From: VXYK01 sp965214565
Lineage (GTDB): Bacteria > Actinomycetota > Acidimicrobiia > Acidimicrobiales > Aldehydirespiratoraceae
Direction: 5' to 3'
Assembly: GCA_965214565.1 (NCBI GenBank)
Contig: OZ243951.1
Coordinates: 62,001 to 126,000 of the forward strand
DNA length: 64,000 bases
Of the stretch, positions 18,282-27,118 are shown piece by piece. A model generated the notes under the pieces. It was not told the origin of the DNA. It searched no databases and worked only from the letters and a program-made list of their open reading frames with translations. The number at the start of each line of letters is the position of its first letter. Position 1 is the stretch's first letter. Both the position numbers and the translations under genes were made by a program.

Positions 18282-18923
18282 TCAGCCGATCACTGCGATC
18301 GCACCGCTGTTGTCCACAGCATTACGCGTCTCAATCACCTCATCGATTATGCCGTACTCTTTGGCCTGAAGCGCGGTCATCACGAAGTCTCGGTCCGTGT
18401 CGGAGGCGATCTTCTCGACCGACTGACCGGTGTGCTGGGCCAGAACCTGCTCCAACGAGACCTTCATCCGCTGGATCTCGGCGGCTATCAACTCGATGTC
18501 GCTGGCCTGCCCGCGGGCACCGGCATAAGGCTGATGAATGAGGATCCGCGCGTGCGGCAGCGCCAGGCGCTTGCCCGGTGCACCGGCCGCCAACAGGACC
18601 GCTGCGGCCGACGCTGCCTGACCGAAACAGATCGTGGTGATGTCGGGCTTGATGTAGCACATCGTGTCGTAGATCGCGAACAGGGCGTTGATGTCGCCGC
18701 CCGGTGAGTTGATGTACAGGTTGATGTCCTTGTCAGGGTTCTCCGACTCCAGGTGCAGCAGCTGGGCACAGATCAGGTTTGCGATGGTGTCATCGATCGG
18801 CGTGCCGATGAAGATGATGTTCTCCTTCAACAGACGGCTGTACAGGTCGAAGGCCCTTTCTCCCCGGTTCGTCTGCTCCACGACGGTGGGAACAAGGTAG
18901 CTGCGAGGGTTGATGTCAGTCAT
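18282..18923 (-). CDS. clpP: ATP-dependent Clp protease proteolytic subunit ClpP
   Basis: ClpP is the tetradecameric serine protease of the ClpXP complex. The 213-residue protein has the triad Ser105 (GQAASAAAVLLAAG), His130 (ARILIHQPYAG) and Asp179 (DTDRDF), spaced as in E. coli ClpP. The ATG overlaps the tig stop (ATGA), giving tight coupling to trigger factor. Only one clpP is present here; actinobacteria commonly have two, so a second could lie elsewhere. Confidence 0.98.
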   Translation of the reverse strand: MTDINPRSYLVPTVVEQTNRGERAFDLYSRLLKENIIFIGTPIDDTIANLICAQLLHLESENPDKDINLYINSPGGDINALFAIYDTMCYIKPDITTICFGQAASAAAVLLAAGAPGKRLALPHARILIHQPYAGARGQASDIELIAAEIQRMKVSLEQVLAQHTGQSVEKIASDTDRDFVMTALQAKEYGIIDEVIETRNAVDNSGAIAVIG

Positions 18924-20323
18924 TGGTCGTCTCCATCGTCTGTCGGTGCGTCGTGTGTGACTGGTTCGTCGGTGGCCTGTTCGTCGCTGGCTTCGGATGA
19001 CACCGCTGCTCTCAGATCAACCGCAGCACCGGATTCGTCGACAATTTCAACGTTGTCAAGAAGCCACTCTAGGGCCTTGGACTTGGCGAGATCCGCACGC
19101 AGCAACGAGAGTTGCCCCAATTCTCTGAGCCGCTCCATCTGCTCAGAGCCGTCGGCACCGACACTCGCGGCCATTTCATCGATCGTCTCGGTGAGTGTGT
19201 CATCGTCGGGGTCGAGTCCCTCGGCCGCAGCGATCGCCCGCAGAGCCAAGTCGACCTTGACCGCGTTCTCAGCAGACCCCGCGAGCTCAGAGCGCAGCTG
19301 ATCGATGTCTTGGCCCGTCTGGGCGAAGTAATCGTTCGGGTCGACTCCAGACTGCTGCAGATTCCCGAACAGTTCCTGGAGCCGACCATTGATCTCGTCG
19401 GTGACCATCACCTCAGGGACCTCCTCGGTCACCAGATCAGCGAGCGCCTCGGCGATCTTCAGGTCAGCGGCGCGACGGGCCATCGACATCTTCATCGAAG
19501 CGAGACGTTCACCGATGTCAGCGCGCAGTTCATCGACCGTCTCGAACTCGGTTGCTTCGGTTGCCCAGGAGTCGCCGAGTTCCGGCAGAACCGCTTCGCG
19601 TACATCCAGGACATCGATGACGAAGTCGAGGGGCTCGGGCTCGTCGGGGTCCGGATGGGCGGCTTCGAAGGTCACCTCATCACCGGCGACGGCACCACGG
19701 AGGTTCTCGTCGATCTCCGCCACTACGGCACCGGTGCCCACCTCGTAGTCGTAGTCGTGGGCTGACAAACCGGGCAGTTCCTCACCGCCGTGGCTGCCGA
19801 CGATGTCGATGCTGACCTGATCACCGTCGGTTGCAGGCCGATCCACGGTCTGGAACACGGCATGCTCGGCTCGGAGCCGATCGATCTCGGCGTCGATGTC
19901 CTCATCTGTCGGGTCAGGGCTCGGGACCTCGATGCGCAGGCCGTTGTAGCCGGCCACTTCGATCACGGGTCGGATCTCGACCGTCGCGTCGAAGACCACC
20001 GCGCCCTCCTCCTGCCCGGCAACGATTTCGATGTCGGGCGAGTCGATCGCGTCCACATCATGTTGGACCACGGCCTGCTGGTAGTAGCCGGGCAGTTCCT
20101 CACGGAGAGCCTCCGAGCGTCCGTACTGGTGCCCGAGTTGGACCTCGAGGATTCGACGCGGGACCTTGCCCTGTCGAAATCCTGGTATCCGGACCTGTTT
20201 GGAGATGCGCCTGAACGCCTCGGAAACCGCTGTGTCGAACTCCTTCTCGTCAACCTCGACCGTCAACTTGACCTTGTTGTCGTCAAGGAACTCGATACTG
20301 CTCGTATTGCCATTGTTGTTCAC
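18920..20323 (-). CDS. tig: Trigger factor (ribosome-associated chaperone)
   Basis: Trigger factor binds L23 at the ribosome exit tunnel and holds nascent chains. The 467-residue protein has the ribosome-binding domain with the signature IPGFRQGKVPRRILE (about residues 44-58). The FKBP-like domain spans about 150-250 (DGDQVSIDIVGS), and the long helical C-terminal chaperone domain follows. An acidic tail closes the protein. The start is the GTG at 20323 (MNNNGNTSSIEFL). It heads the tig-clpP-clpX group, divergent from the tRNA-Gly gene, so its promoter should lie in 20324-20466. Confidence 0.95.
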   Translation of the reverse strand: MNNNGNTSSIEFLDDNKVKLTVEVDEKEFDTAVSEAFRRISKQVRIPGFRQGKVPRRILEVQLGHQYGRSEALREELPGYYQQAVVQHDVDAIDSPDIEIVAGQEEGAVVFDATVEIRPVIEVAGYNGLRIEVPSPDPTDEDIDAEIDRLRAEHAVFQTVDRPATDGDQVSIDIVGSHGGEELPGLSAHDYDYEVGTGAVVAEIDENLRGAVAGDEVTFEAAHPDPDEPEPLDFVIDVLDVREAVLPELGDSWATEATEFETVDELRADIGERLASMKMSMARRAADLKIAEALADLVTEEVPEVMVTDEINGRLQELFGNLQQSGVDPNDYFAQTGQDIDQLRSELAGSAENAVKVDLALRAIAAAEGLDPDDDTLTETIDEMAASVGADGSEQMERLRELGQLSLLRADLAKSKALEWLLDNVEIVDESGAAVDLRAAVSSEASDEQATDEPVTHDAPTDDGDDQ

Positions 20324-20466
20324 CCGAAAGAGCCTAACGGCACGCGGGATCGACTCAATTGCCCAAGATCGTCGTCACCCGAGTTCAGGTGCTCACCGGC
20401 GCTTTGACGCCGAGACGGTTCAATTCCCACACAGGCCGCTAACCTCCCGTTAGCCTCGAAGGCATC

Positions 20467-20541
20467 GCGGGTGTAGTTCAACGGCCAGAACCTCAGCCTT
20501 CCAAGCTGATGATGGGAGTTCGATTCTCCTCACCCGCTCCA
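20467..20541 (+). tRNA. tRNA-Gly (anticodon TCC)
   Basis: The acceptor stem GCGGGTG/CACCCGC pairs perfectly, with discriminator T at 20538 and an encoded CCA. The anticodon stem TCAGC/GCTGA encloses the loop CTTCCAA, giving anticodon TCC (glycine). The T arm GGGAG-TTCGATT-CTCCT includes one G-U pair. The D arm is the usual Gly-type TAGTTCAACGGCCAGAAC. No duplicated 3' end is visible nearby, so I see no sign of integration at this tRNA. Confidence 0.95.
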
Positions 20542-20640
20542 TCCGAACGCTCATAGGAGGTTCCGCGTTCAGGTCATTGCACGGTGGATCGAACTGGTGT
20601 GACCGATTTCGCAATCGGATCGCAATCGGATTATTGGCCT

Positions 20641-20871
20641 CTAACCTGCGGCTGACGGATACAAATGCGCCATCGTGCCAGGTTCCACCCGACAGGTCTC
20701 GATGAAGTCGTCGACATCATCTCGCTTTAGCCGGATCACGCGACCGAACTTGTAAGCCGGAATCAGACCCTCGTCAATGAACCGGTACAGGGTCCTCGGC
20801 GTGATGCCCAGGCGGTCTGACGCTGCCGGAGTTGACAACCAAACCACATCATCTGCAACTTGCTCGGGCAT
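20641..20871 (-). CDS. Small helix-turn-helix DNA-binding protein (BldC/excisionase-like)
   Basis: This 76-residue protein has a MerR-type winged helix: VWLSTPAASDRLGITPRTLYRFIDEGLIPAYKFGRVIRLKRDDVDDFIE. The pattern STPAAA..LG.T.RTLYR..DEG.IPAY.. is shared by BldC-like regulators and phage excisionases. It stands alone, about 100 bases from the tRNA-Gly 3' end, and is divergent from the Tad pilus operon with an AT-rich stretch between. It may be a developmental or pilus regulator. No integrase is nearby, so a simple phage remnant is less likely. Confidence 0.8.
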   Translation of the reverse strand: MPEQVADDVVWLSTPAASDRLGITPRTLYRFIDEGLIPAYKFGRVIRLKRDDVDDFIETCRVEPGTMAHLYPSAAG

Positions 20872-21101
20872 TCTGCCTCCCTTCAGAAGAAAATTCCCCT
20901 GATGATTTACGCTAATTTACAGGGATTTTAGGCCGATCACATCGGTTGTGGGCCAGCAACATCAAAATTAGCGGTGGAAGTCTGAATTTTCTGCTGTTAC
21001 GGTCTGGCAGAGAGCCGATCAGGAGCGGGAACTGTCTGGTCGGCTCGGCGGGGCGAGCGCCACGAAGGCGCACGCCAAGAGGCGGAGGAGTTCAGGCGGC
21101 T
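20872..21101. promoter_or_regulatory. Divergent intergenic region and structured leader of the Tad operon
   Basis: The first 70 bases are strikingly AT-rich for this genome and probably hold promoters for the HTH gene and the pilus operon, though I cannot assign -35/-10 boxes confidently. The 60 bases before the cpaB start have several inverted repeats. GCTCG/CGAGC pairs 21043-21047 with 21054-21058. GCGCC/GGCGC pairs 21057-21061 with 21067-21071 around an ACGAA loop. A short GCC/GGC hairpin and GGAGGAG follow. The first two stems share two bases and could be alternatives. Confidence 0.4.
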
Positions 21102-21923
21102 ATGACAGATCCAAGGACCGACGGCGTGGACGCGGCGGTACCGGAAACGGCGGGTGTTAAGCGATCCATCATCTCGCGCCGCAGCCTTCCCAACGGACGA
21201 GCCCTAGTCGGGGCACTGCTGGTCACGGTCGCGGCGGTAGGAGCATTCATGTTCTCCACCAGAGGCGAGAGCGGGCCCGAGAACGAATACCTCGTACTGC
21301 TCAGAGACATCGACGCTGGCGGGTCGGTCGACACCGCTGATGTTGCGTACGAACCAATGACGCTCAGCCCGGAACTGGCCGAAATCGCCTTCCCCTCGAC
21401 ACGAAGCGGCACGACCGCTCTCGTCGACGGCGCGACAGCCCTGCGTTTCCTGCATGCAGGCGCGTTGCTGCTCGCTCCCGATCTGCGCGGCGCCAACCGG
21501 ATCCTCGACGCAGAGACAACCGAGATACACGAACTGACCCTTCCCGTGCCGGTCGACCGCACACCTGAGGTGCTTGCACGGGGCGACCGAGTAGCCATCC
21601 TCGCCTACGACTCACGCAACGACGCAACCTGGACCGCTGTCGACGATGGACTGGTTCTGGACTACAGCACCTCTCGCGACAGCATCGGGTCAAGCTCGCA
21701 CGGCCGTCTCACGCTGGCGCTGAGTGATCCACACGGCGTCGTGCGCAGCGCGCACCTGTCATTTCTTGAACTCACCGTGGTGCTGACGACGAGAGCTGCC
21801 GAAGACGAATATCCGGAGCACTACGGCGGTCCGGCCCGCGCCGATCCACTCGACGAGGGTGCGTCCCCGGGTGCAGCGCCCGACGACACCGACCTGACTG
21901 ACAGCTTGGAGTTGGTGCAATGA
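21102..21923 (+). CDS. SAF-domain pilus assembly protein (CpaB/RcpC-like)
   Basis: This 273-residue protein has a cytoplasmic N-terminus and a single membrane helix (ALVGALLVTVAAVGAFMFST, about residues 33-52). An SAF-like domain follows (YLVLLRDIDAGGSVDTADVAYEPM). Such proteins sit in Tad pilus loci, where CpaB works in the outer assembly; the host here is apparently monoderm and no secretin is present. The start at 21102 (MTDPRTDGV) has GGAGGAG upstream; codons before it lie in the leader. Its TGA overlaps the next start (ATGA). Confidence 0.75.
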   Translation: MTDPRTDGVDAAVPETAGVKRSIISRRSLPNGRALVGALLVTVAAVGAFMFSTRGESGPENEYLVLLRDIDAGGSVDTADVAYEPMTLSPELAEIAFPSTRSGTTALVDGATALRFLHAGALLLAPDLRGANRILDAETTEIHELTLPVPVDRTPEVLARGDRVAILAYDSRNDATWTAVDDGLVLDYSTSRDSIGSSSHGRLTLALSDPHGVVRSAHLSFLELTVVLTTRAAEDEYPEHYGGPARADPLDEGASPGAAPDDTDLTDSLELVQ

Positions 21924-23224
21924 ACGATGATCGCTGGGTTGTTCTCGGTCTCGGCCATCCCAGAGCCGAATGGTTCAGCAGACTGTCGCGTTGGTCGACC
22001 GCTGCGGCCGTCCCGGTCGACTTCATCAAGTGCATCTCAAGAGACGAGGTGCTGGCACGACTCAACGGTGGAAGGTCATACTCCGCGCTTCTCGTCGGCG
22101 GCGACATCGTCGGACTCGACCGCGACCTGATCGACAGCGTTCGCATTGCGGGCGGAGCGGTCATCGTCGTGGGTACCACCTTCGAACGGGACTGGAACGA
22201 ACTCGGCGTGGCCACACACCTGCCCGAGGAGTTCGAGCGGTCGGACCTGCTCGGCGCGCTCACCGACCACGCCGCGCCGATCGCGAACATCGCCGCGGTC
22301 GTCGGCGACTCCCCTATCCCGGCGTCCCCGACGTGGCGCGGTCGACTGATCGCCGTCACCGGGCCGGGAGGAGCCGGATCATCGGTCGTGGCTATGGCCG
22401 CGGGACAGTCGTTCGCCAAGGAGCCAAGCAACCACTCGATGGTGCTGCTGGCAGACCTGGCTCTCAACGCCGAGCAGGGAATGCTGCACGACGCGCGCGA
22501 AGTGATTCCCGGCGTGCAGGAGTTCGTAGACGCGCACCGTGTCGGCCGAGTACCCATCGAAGTGATGCGATCACTCGTGTTCGAGGCCGTCGACCGCGGT
22601 TACCACCTGCTGCTCGGCCTACGCCGCCATCGTGACTGGACGGCGATCAGGCCTCGATCCTTCGAATCCGCGCTTGACGGGATGCTACGCGCCTATCGCC
22701 TAGTCATAGCTGATATCGACAACGACTTTGAAGGCGAGCACGACACTGGTTCGCGAGACATCGAGGACCGCAACCACATGGCCAGAACGGTCGCCGCCAG
22801 AGCCGACCTCGTTGTCGTCGTCGGCCTTGCCACCACCAAAGGAATCCACTCGTTGACACGAACGATCCGTGAGCTCGTCGCCATGAAGATCGAATCGGAG
22901 CGGATCGTCGCGGTACTCAACCGAACCACTCGCAACCCCCGACGCCAAATCGACGCTGCGGACGCCCTCGCGAGCCTGCTGGCGCGCGACGAGCGCGTCG
23001 GCGACATCGGCGACCCCATCTTCGTGAGCGATCGAGCCGATATCGAGGACGCCCTTCGTGACGGTGTTCGGCTGCCTAACAACGCAGGAAAGTCGTTGCA
23101 CCGCCAACTCTCCAACCGACTCCTGACGCCGGTGGGGGAATGGAGCTCACAAGACACTTCCGAGACCCCCGAACTGGTGCCGGTAGCGCCCGGATCGCTC
23201 GGGCACTGGAGCGACCAGAGCTGA
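21920..23224 (+). CDS. TadZ/CpaE-like P-loop protein with a degenerate Walker A
   Basis: TadZ/CpaE proteins are MinD/ParA relatives that place the Tad machinery at a cell pole. In this 434-residue protein an N-terminal receiver-like region (about 1-130) precedes an ATPase-like domain beginning LIAVTGPGGAGSSVVAMAAG. Neither the signature Lys nor the P-loop Lys of the deviant Walker motif (KGGxGKS/T) is present; they are replaced by Pro and Ser. ATP binding may therefore be lost or altered. LLADLALNAEQGMLHD occupies the switch position. It lies between the cpaB-like gene and the TadA ATPase. Confidence 0.72.
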   Translation: MNDDRWVVLGLGHPRAEWFSRLSRWSTAAAVPVDFIKCISRDEVLARLNGGRSYSALLVGGDIVGLDRDLIDSVRIAGGAVIVVGTTFERDWNELGVATHLPEEFERSDLLGALTDHAAPIANIAAVVGDSPIPASPTWRGRLIAVTGPGGAGSSVVAMAAGQSFAKEPSNHSMVLLADLALNAEQGMLHDAREVIPGVQEFVDAHRVGRVPIEVMRSLVFEAVDRGYHLLLGLRRHRDWTAIRPRSFESALDGMLRAYRLVIADIDNDFEGEHDTGSRDIEDRNHMARTVAARADLVVVVGLATTKGIHSLTRTIRELVAMKIESERIVAVLNRTTRNPRRQIDAADALASLLARDERVGDIGDPIFVSDRADIEDALRDGVRLPNNAGKSLHRQLSNRLLTPVGEWSSQDTSETPELVPVAPGSLGHWSDQS

Positions 23225-23226
23225 CT

Positions 23227-24537
23227 GTGACAACCATGACCATTACCGACGACGTGACTCCGCTAGCCGAGATCGAGACCAGGGTCAAAGAGCGCGCCAA
23301 ACATGAAGCTCTCGACCTCAACGCGGTCGAGAGCACCCAAGCGCTATCCGTACTGGTCGCGGACGAGATCCGCCATTGGAACGACGATCATCGCCGCGGC
23401 ATCCGCCCGTATCCCCTCAGCTATCCCGAGATCGTCTCAGAACGAGCGCTCCGCAATCTGACCGGGTACGGCCCCCTCGGCCCCCTGCTCGAGGACGCCG
23501 ACGTGTGGGAGATCATGATCAATGCACCCGACGCCATCTTCGTGAAGCGCCATCGAGGCACCAGCGGATACCACGACGAGGTGTTCCACAACGACGAGCA
23601 CGTGGTCCGCACCCTCACCAAAGTGCTCGACGATGCATCCAGTGCGCACCGCAAACTCGATCCCAGCGAGGGGCTCCAGGACGCGCAACTCGACAGCGGA
23701 GCACGCCTTCACATCGTCCACGGCGACGTCGCCCGCGGCGGTCACATCATGGTCAATGTTCGCAAGTTCACCGGTATCGCCTTCCGTAACCTCGACGAGC
23801 TCGTGGGGCGGGAGATGCTCTCGGCTCCGGTGGCCGATTTTCTCCGCGGCTGCGTCGCGGCGAGGCAGACGATGGTGTTCGCGGGTGCTCCCGGAGCGGG
23901 AAAGACCACCATGCTCAACTGCTGCGTTGCGGAACTAAATCCGTCGTTGAGGGTAGTAGTTGCCGAAGAGGTGTTCGAAGCGGACATACCCCTGCCCAAC
24001 GTGGCCAGCATGCAGACTCGGGCGGCACGCTCGGACCGGCCCGAGGTCGACCTCCGGCGCCTCGTTGCGGGGTTCCTGCGAATGGCCCCCGACGTGGCGA
24101 TCGTCGGCGAGGTCCGCGACCGGGAGGCACTCCCCCTCCTGTTGACGCTCTCATCAGGCGTCAAGGGCTACACCACGATCCATGCGGGGTCCGCCCGCCA
24201 GGCACTGACACGTCTCCGCTTCATCTGCCAGCTGGCCGACACCAGCAACGAGTTGCCGATGAGCGCGCTCAACAGCCTTGTGAGCGAGGCAATCGATGTC
24301 GTCGTCCACTGTGTTCGGACCCGTACCGGACCGCGGGTCGGCTCGATAATCGCGGTCGAGGATCTGGTGGGAACGGTCGACGGCACAGCCTTCACGACGA
24401 CCGACGTGTTCGTCCGCGACAGTCTGGACAGCCCGCTTCGCTGGTCGGGACTTATCCCGGCGCGTCTCGGGCGGGCCTTCTCCGAGAACGGACTGGACCT
24501 CCGTTGCATCCTGGAGCCAGGCGGAGCCTCTCGATGA
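23227..24537 (+). CDS. tadA: Tad pilus secretion ATPase TadA (CpaF)
   Basis: TadA hydrolyses ATP to drive Flp pilus assembly and probably retraction. In this protein of about 436 residues an N-terminal domain carries YGPLGPLLEDADVWEIMINAPD. Walker A is FAGAPGAGKTTML, followed by an Asp/His-box region and Walker B VAIVGEVRDREALPLLLTL, then GYTTIHAGSARQALTRL. The GTG at 23227 lies three bases after the tadZ stop; an ATG at 23236 is equally plausible and would remove three residues. Its TGA overlaps the tadB start. Confidence 0.92.
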   Translation: MTTMTITDDVTPLAEIETRVKERAKHEALDLNAVESTQALSVLVADEIRHWNDDHRRGIRPYPLSYPEIVSERALRNLTGYGPLGPLLEDADVWEIMINAPDAIFVKRHRGTSGYHDEVFHNDEHVVRTLTKVLDDASSAHRKLDPSEGLQDAQLDSGARLHIVHGDVARGGHIMVNVRKFTGIAFRNLDELVGREMLSAPVADFLRGCVAARQTMVFAGAPGAGKTTMLNCCVAELNPSLRVVVAEEVFEADIPLPNVASMQTRAARSDRPEVDLRRLVAGFLRMAPDVAIVGEVRDREALPLLLTLSSGVKGYTTIHAGSARQALTRLRFICQLADTSNELPMSALNSLVSEAIDVVVHCVRTRTGPRVGSIIAVEDLVGTVDGTAFTTTDVFVRDSLDSPLRWSGLIPARLGRAFSENGLDLRCILEPGGASR

Positions 24538-25433
24538 TCCCGCTGGTGATCGCCGTCACTGCCGGGTTCGGCGTGTTCTTGATGTACTCAGCACTTTCTC
24601 TGGGTTGGAGCGGACTGGGACTGGGGCCCCGAATCGGCTCGGCGTCTCGGTCCCAGCGGGGCGTCGGGACCTTCGATGTCGACGTCTGGTTGCAACAGGC
24701 CGGTCTCGAGGGCACCGACAAGAGAGAGTTCCTCGTGGTGGTCGCATCGTTGTTCGCCGTCGGCTTCCTGCTTGCCTACGCAGCCTTCGGAGGCGCGGTA
24801 CCGGCCCTGGCGATAGGAGCATTCGCGGCATCGTTTCCGATTGCGTCGTATCGCTGGCGCCGAATCAACCGGCGCCGACGGGCACAGGAGGCATGGCCGC
24901 GCATGATCGAGGAGATCCGTCTCCAGACCTCGTCACTGGGACGTTCCGTCCCTCAGGCGCTGTTCGAGGTCGGTCGGCGCGGCCCAGAGGAACTGCGGGG
25001 CGCATTCGAGGCTGCCCACCGCGAGTGGCTGCTCACGACCGACCTAGCCCGCACGATCACCGTGTTGAAGCACCACCTGGCCGACCCCACTGCTGACATG
25101 GCCTGCGAGACTCTTCTGTGCGCCCACGAACTCGGCGGGACCGATCTCGACGGGCGCCTCGAAGCACTCGCCGAAGACCGCCAGTCCGACGTGCAGGGCC
25201 GCAAGGACGCCTACAGCCGGCAGGCGGGCGCCCGTTTCGCGCGTCTGTTCGTGTTCTTGGTGCCGGCGGGGATGACTCTTGCCGGGATGTCGATCGGCAA
25301 CGGCCGCGCCGCCTATCGCAGCAGCACCGGGCAGATCATCGTGATGGTCTCCATCGCCATGGTCATCGCCTTCTGGGTCTGGGCAGGGCGGGTGATGCGT
25401 CTCCCAGAGGCGCAGAGGGTATTCAAGGACTGA
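24534..25433 (+). CDS. tadB: Tad pilus inner-membrane protein TadB (T2SSF domain)
   Basis: This 299-residue membrane protein has two N-terminal hydrophobic segments, a basic cytoplasmic linker (RWRRINRRRRAQEAW) and a T2SS-F domain (LQTSSLGRSVPQALFEVG). Two C-terminal helices follow (LFVFLVPAGMTLAGM, IIVMVSIAMVIAFWVWAG). TadB and TadC form the platform on which TadA acts. The ATG at 24534 overlaps the tadA stop (ATGA), with GGAG upstream. Confidence 0.88.
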   Translation: MIPLVIAVTAGFGVFLMYSALSLGWSGLGLGPRIGSASRSQRGVGTFDVDVWLQQAGLEGTDKREFLVVVASLFAVGFLLAYAAFGGAVPALAIGAFAASFPIASYRWRRINRRRRAQEAWPRMIEEIRLQTSSLGRSVPQALFEVGRRGPEELRGAFEAAHREWLLTTDLARTITVLKHHLADPTADMACETLLCAHELGGTDLDGRLEALAEDRQSDVQGRKDAYSRQAGARFARLFVFLVPAGMTLAGMSIGNGRAAYRSSTGQIIVMVSIAMVIAFWVWAGRVMRLPEAQRVFKD

Positions 25434-25435
25434 TC

Positions 25436-26338
25436 GTGCGCGCACTCGCGATCCTGTCGCTGTCGGCTTTCGTTGGTATGGCGCTGCTGCTGTCTGAGCT
25501 GCGCTGGATCAACCGGCCGCGGATGACGGACCGGCTCAGCCCGTACGCACCGGGGTTCGCCGCTAATGGGCGTCTCGGGCTGCTCTCGGTCGCTTCCTTC
25601 CGTGAAGTCATCGCTCCTTTGTCACGGGCTGTCGGCGAACGGGTCGCTCGTGGTTTCGGGGTCAGTGAAGAACTCGGCGTCCGGCTCCGCCGCATTCACT
25701 CACCCTGGGATGTGACAGCGTTCAGGGTCCGCCAACTCGGCTGGGCCAGCGCTGCCTTCGTGGCCGCAACCCTGGCCGCTGTGGGACTCGGACTGCCCAC
25801 ACTGTTCGCGGTCCTGGCAGTCCTGGGAGCGCCGATACTCACATTCCTGATTCTTGAACAGCAGGTGGTCGGTGCTTCCTCGGCGTGGCAGCGACGGCTG
25901 TTCCTGGAGTTGCCCGTGGTGGCTGAACAACTCGGGATGCTGCTGTCGGCTGGATGGTCTTTGAGCGCGGCCCTCAACAGAGTCGCGGAACGCGGCAGCG
26001 GCAACTGCTCCGAGGACCTCACCAGAGTGATGCAACGCACGCACCAGGGCCTCACCGACGCAGAGGCTCTACAGGAGTGGAGCGATCTGGTAGGCGTTGA
26101 AGCGGTTGAGCGTCTCGTCTCGATTCTGGCCCTGAACCAGGAGACATCCGATCTCGGGAGGCTGATCTCAGAGGAGGCCCGCGCCATTCGCCGCGAGAAC
26201 CAGCGTGAGTTGATCGAAGCTATCGAGAAGCGCACGCAGCAGGTCTGGATTCCAGTGACCGCGGCCACTCTGGTCCCCGGTCTACTGCTGATGGGCATCC
26301 CGTTCTTAGACGCCCTAACCCTCTTCTCCACCAACTGA
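25436..26338 (+). CDS. tadC: Tad pilus inner-membrane protein TadC (T2SSF domain)
   Basis: This 300-residue protein has four hydrophobic segments around a T2SS-F domain (FLELPVVAEQLGMLLSAGWSLSAALNRVAER and the C-terminal VPGLLLMGIPFLDAL). It is the partner of TadB. The start is the GTG at 25436, just after the tadB stop, with AAGGA at a suitable distance. Upstream codons in the same frame lie inside tadB and were excluded. Confidence 0.88.
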   Translation: MRALAILSLSAFVGMALLLSELRWINRPRMTDRLSPYAPGFAANGRLGLLSVASFREVIAPLSRAVGERVARGFGVSEELGVRLRRIHSPWDVTAFRVRQLGWASAAFVAATLAAVGLGLPTLFAVLAVLGAPILTFLILEQQVVGASSAWQRRLFLELPVVAEQLGMLLSAGWSLSAALNRVAERGSGNCSEDLTRVMQRTHQGLTDAEALQEWSDLVGVEAVERLVSILALNQETSDLGRLISEEARAIRRENQRELIEAIEKRTQQVWIPVTAATLVPGLLLMGIPFLDALTLFSTN

Positions 26339-26454
26339 ACGGCACCGCTGTGGGCGTCTTGACCACGTCGCAGCGGGTTTCTGATCTGGTCAACAGGACC
26401 GTCACAGGTCCACCGAAATTGCACTTCAACCCACAATGACAAGGGACAACAACC
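26339..26454 (+). promoter_or_regulatory. Gap between tadC and the pilin gene with an inverted repeat
   Basis: This 116-base gap separates the assembly genes from the pilin gene. TTGACCA (26359-26365) and TGGTCAA (26387-26393) form 7-base inverted arms, and a ribosome site (AAGGGA) precedes the pilin ATG. A secondary promoter or attenuator giving high pilin output would be logical, but this is inference from position. Confidence 0.35.
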
Positions 26455-26679
26455 ATGAACATCTACTCCATCACCTGGATGCAACTCCAGATGCTCGTCA
26501 GCTACGCCAACAAACGCACCGGACGCCTGGTCGGCGACCGTGGTGAGGGCGTCATCAGTACCGCCATCGCAGTATTGATCACCGCCTTCCTGGGTGCAGC
26601 CATGTGGGTTGGTTTCAACACCATCTGGAAGGGTGCGGAGACAACGATCACCACAGAAGTCAACAAGATCGGCAAGTAG
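26455..26679 (+). CDS. Flp-type pilin subunit
   Basis: This 74-residue protein has a short basic leader (NKRTGRLVGDRGEG) followed by a long hydrophobic stretch (VISTAIAVLITAFLGAAMWVGF) and a small polar C-terminus (ETTITTEVNKIGK). The architecture is that of Flp prepilins, the major subunit of Tad pili. Cleavage is expected near the RGEG/VIST junction, but the site is atypical and lacks an obvious Glu-Tyr pair. No TadV-type prepilin peptidase is encoded in the window. Confidence 0.75.
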   Translation: MNIYSITWMQLQMLVSYANKRTGRLVGDRGEGVISTAIAVLITAFLGAAMWVGFNTIWKGAETTITTEVNKIGK

Positions 26680-26689
26680 GGCTTCGCAG

Positions 26690-27118
26690 TTGCATTCGCG
26701 TCAACCGTTCGGTCGACCGGCAGATCAGCAGCGGGGCGCCGGCCTCATCGGCATGAGCGCCGGTTTCCTGGTGTTCATGCTGATGATGCTGGCGGCAGTC
26801 CAGATCCTGTTCAACCTCTATGCGACGTCGATGGTGACCGCCGCGGCGCATGACGCAGCCCGGCAGGTCGCCGGGTTCGACGCTGACGCGGACCGCTGCG
26901 GGGCAGTGGCGGGTGCCGAAGCAGCGTTGCTTCGGTCGCTCGGTGACTACTCCACCGCCGGTCATGTCACGCTGCACTGGACCTGCAACAACCCCGACGT
27001 AGTGAGGGTTCGAGTCGTAGCCCGACACCCGTCGGTGCTGCCTGCACGACTCGCCGGGTTGAACTCGCTGGCCATGCTTGACCGCACTATCGAGATCCGA
27101 ACAGAGACCCGCAGATGA
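26690..27118 (+). CDS. TadE-like minor pilin (pseudopilin)
   Basis: This protein of about 142 residues has the TadE pattern: a polar leader ending QQRGAGLIGM, one hydrophobic helix (SAGFLVFMLMMLAAVQILFNLY), then TAAAHDAARQVAG and a small extracytoplasmic domain with two Cys. The probable start is TTG at 26690, 10 bases after the pilin stop with a TAGGG site; an ATG at 26753 would cut into the leader. Its TGA overlaps the next ATG. Confidence 0.75.
   Translation: MHSRQPFGRPADQQRGAGLIGMSAGFLVFMLMMLAAVQILFNLYATSMVTAAAHDAARQVAGFDADADRCGAVAGAEAALLRSLGDYSTAGHVTLHWTCNNPDVVRVRVVARHPSVLPARLAGLNSLAMLDRTIEIRTETRR

Noticed and set aside
20467..20871. Integrated element at the tRNA-Gly with an excisionase gene
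   Set aside because: There is no duplicated tRNA 3' end and no integrase; the HTH protein fits a BldC-like chromosomal regulator equally well.
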